From JANYHF01 sp031393505 (GTDB lineage Bacteria > Pseudomonadota > Alphaproteobacteria > Rhizobiales > Hyphomicrobiaceae): DNA of 21,910 nucleotides. Below are positions 15,206-21,910 of the stretch, piece by piece. Both the position numbers and the translations under genes were made by a program. The DNA is taken from assembly GCA_031393505.1 (NCBI GenBank), contig JANMVX010000210.1, forward strand, positions 1-21,910, written 5' to 3'. Numbering within the stretch: the first letter of the stretch is position 1; each line of letters begins with the position of its first letter. The notes under the pieces were generated by a model. It ran no database searches. It saw nothing but the letters and a program-made list of their open reading frames with translations, and was not told the origin of the DNA.

Positions 15206-15498
15206 GGCGCAATGTTCCTGGGTTCATCGATTCGGGAGACTGGCCCCCCTACGGCGCTGGCGACAGCAGCGGTCGAGGCCGCTATGGGAACGCCATCGCT
15301 GAGCGATCAGCCGCTTCACTATGGGGCATCGCAGGTCGATTCAATAGGGTAGACGCGTTTCGTATCAATTCCTTGCAAAGTCCGCGGCGCAAAGCACAGC
15401 CAGGACCGTGTCACGCTTGGCCCATATACGACCGTGACGGAAGCAGGCTATCGTCGCGACCGTCGCCCAATCAACACTTTTAAAGGCCGGGAACAAGA

Positions 15499-16446
15499 AT
15501 GAGCGTCATCGCGATTGTCGGAGCCGGCCTGGTCGGACGCGCCTGGGCCATCACGTTCGCTCGGGGCCGCCACGAGGTGCGGCTGTGCGATGAGGCGGCA
15601 GGCGCCTGCGAAGCTGCGCGCGCCTTCGCGGCCGAGGCCTTGCCGATGCTGGCGGCGGAGGATCTGCTGGATGGTCAGCAGGCTGCCGATGTGCTGGCGC
15701 GCATCAGAATCGCGCCCAGCCTGGAGGCCGCGCTGGATGGCGCCGCGCATGTCCAGGAGAACACTCCCGAGAAGCTCGATGTGAAGAAAGTCGTGTTCGC
15801 CAAGCTCGACCGCCTCGCCGCTGAGAGAACTGTGCTCGCGAGTTCAACGTCTGCCATCCTGCCCTCGGCCTTCACGGAGAACCTCAAGGGCCGTCACCGT
15901 TGCCTGGTTGCGCATCCGATCAACCCGCCGTACCTGATCCCCGCCACCGAGATCGTGCCCGCCCCCTGGACCGCTCCCGACATCGTCGAGCGCACGCGCG
16001 CGCTCCTGACCGGCATCGGCCAAGCCCCCATCGTGATGAAGCGCGAGATCGACGGTTTCGTCATGAACCGCCTGCAGGGCGCGCTTTTGGAAGAGGCCTT
16101 CCGCCTGGTCGCCGACGGCTATGCAACCATCGAGGACGTCGACGTCGGCATCCGCGACGGCCTGGCGCTGCGCTGGTCCTTCATGGGCGCGTTCGAGACC
16201 ATCGACCTGAACGCCCCCGGCGGCATCCGCGACTATGTCGAACGCTATCAGCAGGTCTATGTGCGGCTGTTCCCCAGCATGCAGCGCCGCGTCGATTGGG
16301 CGGGGCCGGTGCTGGAGGCCGCCGAAGCGGATCGCCGCAAGCGTCTGCCGGCGGCCAAACTTGGCGAGCGGGCGCTCTGGCGCGACCGCCGGTTGATGGC
16401 GCTGCTCGCCCACAAACGCAAAGCCGCAAAAGACATTGGACATTAG
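15499..16446 (+). CDS. 3-hydroxyacyl-CoA dehydrogenase family enzyme, lambda-crystallin/L-gulonate dehydrogenase type
   Basis: NAD-dependent dehydrogenase of 315 aa acting on the 3-hydroxyl of a small acid. The N-terminal NAD motif is VGAGLVGRAWAITFARGR, followed by an acidic LCDE that selects NAD. The catalytic region has ENTPEKLD, ASSTSAILPS, then His139 (VAHPINPPYLIP), Glu151 and Asn190 (GFVMNRLQGALLEEA). Length and the HPxNPPY motif fit lambda-crystallin, L-gulonate 3-dehydrogenase and L-carnitine dehydrogenase rather than a fatty-acid oxidation enzyme. The next gene, a beta-keto acid cleavage enzyme, begins 12 bases after this stop, so the two should act in series: oxidation to a beta-keto acid, then cleavage. 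Carnitine is one candidate substrate, but many carnitine dehydrogenases of related bacteria carry a C-terminal thioesterase domain that is absent here. Confidence 0.87.
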   Translation: MSVIAIVGAGLVGRAWAITFARGRHEVRLCDEAAGACEAARAFAAEALPMLAAEDLLDGQQAADVLARIRIAPSLEAALDGAAHVQENTPEKLDVKKVVFAKLDRLAAERTVLASSTSAILPSAFTENLKGRHRCLVAHPINPPYLIPATEIVPAPWTAPDIVERTRALLTGIGQAPIVMKREIDGFVMNRLQGALLEEAFRLVADGYATIEDVDVGIRDGLALRWSFMGAFETIDLNAPGGIRDYVERYQQVYVRLFPSMQRRVDWAGPVLEAAEADRRKRLPAAKLGERALWRDRRLMALLAHKRKAAKDIGH

Positions 16447-16458
16447 GAGGAGCACGCC

Positions 16459-17400
16459 ATGGCCGCCAAGAAGCCGTCGAAGAAAGTCATCATTACCTGC
16501 GCCGTCACGGGATCGATCCATACGCCCTCGATGTCGCCGCATCTTCCGGTCACCGCGCAGGAAATCGCTGACGCCGCCATCGGCGCCGCCAAAGCGGGAG
16601 CGGCGGTGGTTCATCTGCATGCGCGCGATCCCAAGGACGGGCGGCCGGACCAGACGCCGGAGGCCTTCGCGCCGTTCCTGCAGGTGATCAAGCAGGCCTG
16701 CGATGTGGTCGTGAACATCACCACCGGCGGCGCGGCCACCATGACCATCGAGCAGCGCGTGAAACCGGCCGCGACCTTCAAGCCGGAGGTGGCCTCGCTC
16801 AACATGGGCACCATGAATTTCGGCCTCTACCCGATGCTGGAGCGCTTCAAGGATTTTAAGCACGACTGGGAGCGGCCGTACCTGGAGGGTTCTCGCGAGC
16901 GCATGTTCAAGAACACCTTTACCGATATCGAATACATTCTTACGACGTGTGCGGCCAATGGAACGCGCTTCGAGATCGAGTGTTACGACATCGGTCATCT
17001 GTACACGCTGCGCCACTTTGCCGACCGCGGCGTCGTGAAGCCGCCGTTCTTCATCCAGTCCGTGTTCGGCATTCTCGGCGGCATCGGTCAGCACCCGGAG
17101 GATGTGATGCACATGAAGCGCACCGCCGACCGGCTGTTCGGCGATGAATACCGTTGGAGCGTGCTCGGTGCGGGACGCGGGCAGCTGCCGGTTGCCGCCA
17201 TGGCGGCGGCGATGGGCGGCAATGTGCGCGTGGGGCTGGAGGATTCGCTCTGGATCGGCGCGGGGCAGCTGGCCAAGAGCAACGCCGAGCAGGTGACGCG
17301 TGTGCGCCAGATCATTGAGGGGCTGGGGCTGGAGATTGCGACGCCCGACGAGGCGCGCGAGATTCTGGAATTAAAGGGCGGCGACAAGGTCGCGTTCTGA
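16459..17400 (+). CDS. BKACE family (DUF849) beta-keto acid cleavage enzyme
   Basis: A 313-aa TIM-barrel enzyme that cleaves a beta-keto acid using acetyl-CoA, yielding acetoacetate and a new CoA ester (3-keto-5-aminohexanoate cleavage enzyme is the founding member). Zn ligands His52 and His54 are seen in VHLHARDP and the third, Glu, in RVGLEDSLW. ITCAVTGSIHTPSMSPHLP and PEVASLNMGTMNFG are also family signatures. The ribosome site AGGAGG (16445-16450) overlaps the TAG stop of the preceding dehydrogenase, so the two genes are surely one operon with coupled translation. Known BKACE substrates include dehydrocarnitine and 3,5-diketo or amino-keto acids; the specificity here is open. The downstream alcohol dehydrogenase may belong to the same unit, but a 127-bp palindromic repeat separates them. 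Confidence 0.92.
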   Translation: MAAKKPSKKVIITCAVTGSIHTPSMSPHLPVTAQEIADAAIGAAKAGAAVVHLHARDPKDGRPDQTPEAFAPFLQVIKQACDVVVNITTGGAATMTIEQRVKPAATFKPEVASLNMGTMNFGLYPMLERFKDFKHDWERPYLEGSRERMFKNTFTDIEYILTTCAANGTRFEIECYDIGHLYTLRHFADRGVVKPPFFIQSVFGILGGIGQHPEDVMHMKRTADRLFGDEYRWSVLGAGRGQLPVAAMAAAMGGNVRVGLEDSLWIGAGQLAKSNAEQVTRVRQIIEGLGLEIATPDEAREILELKGGDKVAF

Positions 17401-17407
17401 TGCAGGG

Positions 17408-17534
17408 CCGTAGGGCGCAATAGGCGCTTTTTCTTCGCGCCGTATTGCGCCGCAGGGGGCCAATTCGACCGCCATTGCCAAGGTTCGCCCCCTGCGGCGC
17501 AATACGGCCGGAAGAGGCTTATTGCGCCCTACGG
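17408..17534. repeat. Nested palindromic repeat between BKACE and alcohol dehydrogenase genes
   Basis: Outer arms 17408-17422 (CCGTAGGGCGCAATA) and 17520-17534 are perfectly complementary over 15 bp. Inner arms 17439-17460 and 17487-17508 are perfectly complementary over 22 bp. The loop is 26 bases (17461-17486). The element begins 8 bp after the BKACE stop and ends just before the AAGAGGAA ribosome site of the next gene. It has the same outer/inner stem layout and GTAGG...CCTAC ends as the repeat at 4052-4146, though the inner sequence differs. It could terminate or attenuate transcription entering the dehydrogenase gene. Confidence 0.8.
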
Positions 17535-17554
17535 TCATTACCAAGAGGAACACC

Positions 17555-18682
<1,128 letters not shown>

Positions 18683-18710
18683 TGGGTTGGCGCAAAGGCG
18701 CGGCATCCTC

Positions 18711-19181
18711 CTCTCCCCCGTCTTCAGGGGGAGAGGAGACCGTGTCTCGCAGCCGCCCTCTTCGGCGGCAAGAGCCACGCGGTCGGTGAGGGGCAGCGGT
18801 TGGGACAGGCCTTGTCGCGGCACGGAGCGCGCTCGTTGAGATCGGTACGGAGCAAGCGGCTGCCCCTCACCTGTCGCTGAGTCCTCGCGCTTCGCGCTCG
18901 GGCGACATCCTCTCCCCCAAAGTTGGGGGAGAGGAGAAAACCCGGGCACTTCCCTCTCCCCCGTCTTCAGGGGGAGAGGAGACCGCGTCTCGCAGCCGCC
19001 CTCTTCGGCGGCAAGAGCCACGCGGTCGGTGAGGGGCAGCAGCTGGGACAGGCCTTGTCGCGGCACGGTGCGCGCTCGTTGAGAGCGGTACGGAGCAAGC
19101 GGCGGCCCCTCACCTGTCGCTGAGTCCTCGCGCTGTGCGCTCGGGCGACATCCTCTCCCCCAAAGTTGGGGGAGAGGAAAA
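18711..19181. repeat. Tandemly duplicated hairpin-bounded repeat block
   Basis: Two copies of about 230 bp begin at 18711 and 18954, 243 bp apart, and differ at only a handful of positions. Each copy opens with the hairpin CTCCCCC-GTCTTCA-GGGGGAG and closes with CTCCCCC-AAAGTT-GGGGGAG. Between them lie a GCCGCCCTCTTCGGCGGC stem and a GGGGCAGC...GCTGCCCC pair, so each unit is rich in internal stems. An open frame on the minus strand (to 19066) crosses the block but has no family resemblance. It fills most of the 513-bp gap between the convergent alcohol dehydrogenase and RNA methyltransferase genes; nothing else was seen there. Confidence 0.75.
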
Positions 19182-19195
19182 GTGCGCTGTGCGCT

Positions 19196-20455
19196 TTAGC
19201 TCCGCCTCGTTTTCCCCTTCCTGAACACCGCGACCAGCTCGACATGTGGTGTAAAGAGGAACTGATCGATCGGCGTCACGCTCTCGATCAAGTAGCCGCC
19301 ATCCACCAATATCCTAGCGTCGCGCGCGAACGTTGCGGGGTTGCACGATACGGCGATCACGGTGCCCACGGTGGATTTCGCCAGCATGGCCGCTTGCGGC
19401 TCCGCTCCCGCGCGCGGCGGGTCGAACAGCACGGCGGAGAACGGCGCGAGTTCGTTCACTGACAGCGGCTCGCGGGCGAGATCGCGGCGCAGCACGTCGA
19501 TCTTGCGCAAGCCGGGCTCGCGCGCGGCCTTGGTCAATGCTGCGACGGCGAGCCGGTCCCACTCCACCGCCAAGACCTCATGCCGTTTGCCGAGCGCAAG
19601 GGAAAACGCGCCGAGGCCGGCGTAGAGATCGGCAATCTTTGCGTTCGATTTGAGCTTCACGACGGCGGCTTCAGCCAGCCGCATCATTGCGGTCTCGGCC
19701 TCCGCGGTAGCTTGCAGGAAACTGCGCGGCGGCAGGGGAACGATGTGCGATGACACCGCAATCCGCGGTTCTGAGCGCGCGGCGATCTGTTCGTCATCGA
19801 CGGTCAGGCGCAACACCTGGGACGTCGCCGTCATCCAGCCCCCGAGCAGGGCGCGGCGCTTGGCGGTCATTTCGGCGCCCGCCCCCTCGATGGCGACGTC
19901 GAGCCCATGCGAGGTATCCGTCACATGCAGTTCGGCCGATCCCTGGCGCGGTAGCGCCAATGCCGCGAGAGTACGCAACTGCGGCAGCGCCGCGACAATC
20001 GCCGGTCGCAGCACCGGGCACTCCTGGATTTCGACCACCGTCTGGGAGCGCGCCTTGTGATACCCGAGCGTAACATCGTCGCCCGCGCGCACCACGGCAA
20101 ATGCCGCGCGCCGCCGCGAGTGTGGCGGGATGCCGATGAGGTCGCCGATCGGAAACTCGAGCGCGCGTGACGCCAGGGCATGAGTGATCTGGTCACGCTT
20201 GAAAGCGCCGTACACGGCAGGTCCCGCGTGCTGCAGAGCACAACCGCCACAGGAGCCGAAATGTTTGCAGACCGGCGCAATGCGGTCGGGGCTTGCGGAG
20301 GCAACTTCAAACAGCGTGCCGCGCTCACCCTCGACATCGGCCAGCACGGTCTCGCCGGGCAGCGTAAACGAAACGAAGATCCGCTTGCCCTCGATCAACG
20401 CCTCGCCATCGCCCTGCGCCGCCAGGGATTGAATAGTCAACGATGCGGTAGCCAT
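19196..20455 (-). CDS. TrmA/RumA-type 23S rRNA (or tRNA) 5-methyluridine methyltransferase
   Basis: SAM-dependent RNA methyltransferase of 419 aa from the chosen ATG at 20455. It has a short TRAM-like N-terminal domain (TIQSLAAQGDGEALIEGKRIFV), then four cysteines for a [4Fe-4S] cluster: Cys63, Cys69 and Cys72 (CKHFGSCGGCALQH) plus Cys145 (ECPVLRP). Motif I is ADLYAGLGAFSLAL, followed by LFDPPRAG, the nucleophile in VSCNPATFARD and the late Glu in TPHVELVAVF. The cluster and TRAM points favour the RlmD/RlmC branch over TrmA. A longer start at 20509 would run into the palindromic repeat at 20479-20612, so it is not favoured. It is a housekeeping-type gene that is unconnected in function to its neighbours. 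Confidence 0.88.
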   Translation of the reverse strand: MATASLTIQSLAAQGDGEALIEGKRIFVSFTLPGETVLADVEGERGTLFEVASASPDRIAPVCKHFGSCGGCALQHAGPAVYGAFKRDQITHALASRALEFPIGDLIGIPPHSRRRAAFAVVRAGDDVTLGYHKARSQTVVEIQECPVLRPAIVAALPQLRTLAALALPRQGSAELHVTDTSHGLDVAIEGAGAEMTAKRRALLGGWMTATSQVLRLTVDDEQIAARSEPRIAVSSHIVPLPPRSFLQATAEAETAMMRLAEAAVVKLKSNAKIADLYAGLGAFSLALGKRHEVLAVEWDRLAVAALTKAAREPGLRKIDVLRRDLAREPLSVNELAPFSAVLFDPPRAGAEPQAAMLAKSTVGTVIAVSCNPATFARDARILVDGGYLIESVTPIDQFLFTPHVELVAVFRKGKTRRS

Positions 20456-20478
20456 TGCACGTCTTTCATCTTGGTACG

Positions 20479-20612
20479 TGTCATCCTCGGGCATGTCCCG
20501 AGGATCCATCCATCAAAGCAGACAGACTGCCTTACGGTGCGAGATTGGCGGAAAGCCGCGAGCCGCTGAACATGCTGCGCCATGGATCCTCGGGACAAGC
20601 CCGAGCATGACA
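20479..20612. repeat. Inverted-repeat element with ATGGATCCTCGGGACA ends
   Basis: The arms 20479-20509 and 20582-20612 are complementary at 29 of 31 positions. Each arm is itself a small hairpin, CCTCGGG/CCCGAGG. The 72-bp centre holds no gene. It lies between two minus-strand genes, the RNA methyltransferase and the enolase-superfamily gene. Elements with CCTCGGGACAAGCCCGAGGATGACA-like ends are, from general knowledge, widespread between genes of alphaproteobacteria. Confidence 0.75.
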
Positions 20613-20619
20613 CAGGTTG

Positions 20620-21813
20620 TCACTGGATCGGCCTGTTGGTCATCTCAAGGTGCAGTTGCGTGCCGGTGTAGGGATGCGCCAGCGCCACGGCCTCGTCGAG
20701 TTCAACACCCAGCCCTGGCTCCGTCGATGGTATGACGTACCCATCCTGCCACAGGATCGGCTTCTTCAAAAGCTTGGCATGCATGCCGCCCCAGGTCTCG
20801 ATGCTCTCTAGGATAAGGAAGTTCGGCAGCGAGGCCGCAAACTGCACGTTGGCCGCGCCTTCAATCGGACCGCAGTAAAGATGCGGCGCGATCTGCGCGT
20901 AATGCGCCTCGGCCATGGCGGCGATCTTCTTGGCCTCCATCAATCCGCCGACGCGGCCGAGCGCCATCTGCAGGATGCTGGCAGCGCGTAGTTGCAGGAC
21001 ACGTGCAAATTCATATTTGGTGACCAGCCGCTCGCCAGTTGCGATGGGGATGGTGGTACCGCGTGCGACAATCGCCATCTCCTCGGGCATTTCCGGCGGT
21101 ACGGGTTCCTCGAACCAGAGTGGGTCGTAGGGTTCGAGCTGGCGCGCGAGCCGCAAGGCTCCGGACACGGTGAATTGTCCGTGCGTGCCGAACAGCATGT
21201 CAGCCTTGGTTCCGACCGCCTCGCGGATCAGTTTTACGAATTTTACGCTGAGCGCCAGGCTTTCTAGCGACGGCTGGCGCGGATCGAAGGCGGAATAGGG
21301 CGCAGCCGGATCGAATTTGACCGCCGTAAAACCCTGTTTGACATACTGCGCGGCGCGCTCGGCCGATTGTTCGGCGTTCCAATAGATGGCGTCGGTCTGG
21401 CCCTTGGCAAGATCGGGATAGATATACGTGTAGCTGCGCAGTTTCTCATGCACGCGACCGCCCAAAAGTTCGTACACGGGTTTTCCGACCGCCTTGCCCT
21501 TGATGTCCCACAGCGCGATCTCGATGCCGGAGAGCACGCCGACCAGCGTTGCATCGGGGCGCAGCGTGTAGCCGCTGCCGTAGACGATCCGCCAGAGTTT
21601 TTCGATGTGGAATGGGTCCATGCCCAGCACCTGGCGCTCGAACACGTCGCGGATGGCCGCTTCCATCACCTTTGGCCCGAACGTATCGCAATAGACCTCG
21701 CCGACGCCCTCGATGCCGTTGTCGGTGATGAGCTTTAGTAAAAGGAAATAGCGCCCGCCGTTGCCCGGGGGCGGGTTGCCGACGACGAAGGTTTTCAGGT
21801 CTTTGATTTTCAT
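20620..21813 (-). CDS. Mandelate racemase/muconate lactonizing enzyme family (enolase superfamily), likely sugar-acid dehydratase
   Basis: A 397-aa enolase-superfamily enzyme. The N-terminal capping domain (1-125) leads into GIEIALWDIKGKAVGKPVYELLGG, the universal entry to the barrel. AVKFDPA contains the second-strand lysine (Lys166). The third-strand metal site reads MLFGTHGQF rather than the usual DxN. WFEEPVPPE (Glu235/236) and ATGERL (Glu261) supply further metal ligands, and APHLY has His311. The FDPAAPY and GTHGQF strings mark a subgroup that includes sugar-acid dehydratases and cycloisomerases, so dehydration of an aldonic acid is the best guess. No signal peptide is visible. The ATG start MKIKDLKTFVVG is typical of the family. 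Neighbours do not reveal the substrate; the TIM-barrel isomerase at 14243-15205 could act in the same sugar-acid route. Confidence 0.9.
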   Translation of the reverse strand: MKIKDLKTFVVGNPPPGNGGRYFLLLKLITDNGIEGVGEVYCDTFGPKVMEAAIRDVFERQVLGMDPFHIEKLWRIVYGSGYTLRPDATLVGVLSGIEIALWDIKGKAVGKPVYELLGGRVHEKLRSYTYIYPDLAKGQTDAIYWNAEQSAERAAQYVKQGFTAVKFDPAAPYSAFDPRQPSLESLALSVKFVKLIREAVGTKADMLFGTHGQFTVSGALRLARQLEPYDPLWFEEPVPPEMPEEMAIVARGTTIPIATGERLVTKYEFARVLQLRAASILQMALGRVGGLMEAKKIAAMAEAHYAQIAPHLYCGPIEGAANVQFAASLPNFLILESIETWGGMHAKLLKKPILWQDGYVIPSTEPGLGVELDEAVALAHPYTGTQLHLEMTNRPIQ

Positions 21814-21861
21814 AGTTTCGACTGATCTCTAATCGCTGTGGTGGTTGGTCGCGGTGACGTA

Positions 21862-21882
21862 GGGGCGACCCGTGGGTCGCCC
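21862..21882. repeat. Short perfect hairpin at the window edge
   Basis: GGGCGACC at 21863-21870 pairs with GGTCGCCC at 21875-21882 around a four-base loop, preceded by GTAGG. The window ends 28 bases later in CCCTAGGG, so this may be one arm of a longer GTAGGG-type repeat like the one at 17408-17534. It lies upstream of the enolase-superfamily gene. Confidence 0.4.
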
Positions 21883-21910
21883 TGATGCTGCACGGTATGC
21901 TGCCCTAGGG

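Noticed and set aside
15499..16446. Naming the dehydrogenase L-carnitine dehydrogenase
   Set aside because: The motifs fit L-gulonate and lambda-crystallin enzymes equally well, and no betainyl-CoA thioesterase is nearby.
15844..17112. Minus-strand open frame of 422 codons over the dehydrogenase and BKACE genes
   Set aside because: Antisense to two genes with intact catalytic motifs; an effect of high GC.
18711..19181. CRISPR-like or small tandem array
   Set aside because: There are only two long units with internal hairpins and no short repeats with unique spacers.

Overview
This window looks like chromosomal DNA from a GC-rich alphaproteobacterium. That reading rests on strong GC bias at third codon positions, the divergent PurM-like / DUF2066 gene pair seen in that class, heterotetrameric sarcosine-oxidase genes, and many short palindromic intergenic repeats. 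No rRNA, tRNA, CRISPR array, phage gene or full insertion sequence was found. GC content and taxonomy were judged by eye, not computed.

Layout: (1) 8-1288, a PuuB/DadA-type FAD oxidoreductase. A gene-free stretch (1289-1880) follows, holding a MITE-like element, a second repeat and the C-terminal stub of a lost cytochrome P450. (2) Minus-strand block 1881-5531: a PAS/LuxR regulator, a class I Fic toxin with a VbhA-like antitoxin, and an intact P450. (3) 5692-6798, a PurM homologue that has lost several ATP/Mg motif residues. It is divergent from a DUF2066 exported protein (6987-8123), which is followed by a YafK-type L,D-transpeptidase lipoprotein (8297-9295). (4) 9376-11376, an OafA-type acyltransferase with an SGNH domain, interrupted by two in-frame stop codons. 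(5) 11691-14174, sarcosine oxidase soxB and soxD separated by a VapBC toxin-antitoxin pair; soxA and soxG are absent here. (6) 14243-15205 minus, a xylose-isomerase-like TIM-barrel enzyme. (7) 15499-18682 plus, a 3-hydroxyacyl-CoA-dehydrogenase-family enzyme, a BKACE (DUF849) beta-keto acid cleavage enzyme and a class III alcohol dehydrogenase / S-(hydroxymethyl)glutathione dehydrogenase. (8) 18683-19195, a tandemly duplicated repeat block. (9) A TrmA/RumA-type 5-methyluridine RNA methyltransferase and an enolase-superfamily sugar-acid dehydratase-like enzyme, both minus strand.

How the genes may work together: several encode catabolism of small amines and hydroxy or sugar acids. The dehydrogenase plus BKACE pair would oxidise a beta-hydroxy acid and cleave the resulting beta-keto acid with acetyl-CoA. 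Sarcosine oxidase subunits and the glutathione-dependent formaldehyde dehydrogenase fit N-methyl group oxidation and formaldehyde removal. This pathway link is inferred from gene families and proximity.

The window shows much genome wear and mobile-sequence traffic: at least six palindromic repeat elements, two toxin-antitoxin modules, a broken acyltransferase, a P450 stub, an interrupted sox operon and a PurM with lost motif residues. I did not find a convincing wholly new multi-gene system. The best leads are the altered PurM, the dehydrogenase/BKACE pair of unknown substrate, the vapBC-split sox genes and the nested-palindrome repeats.
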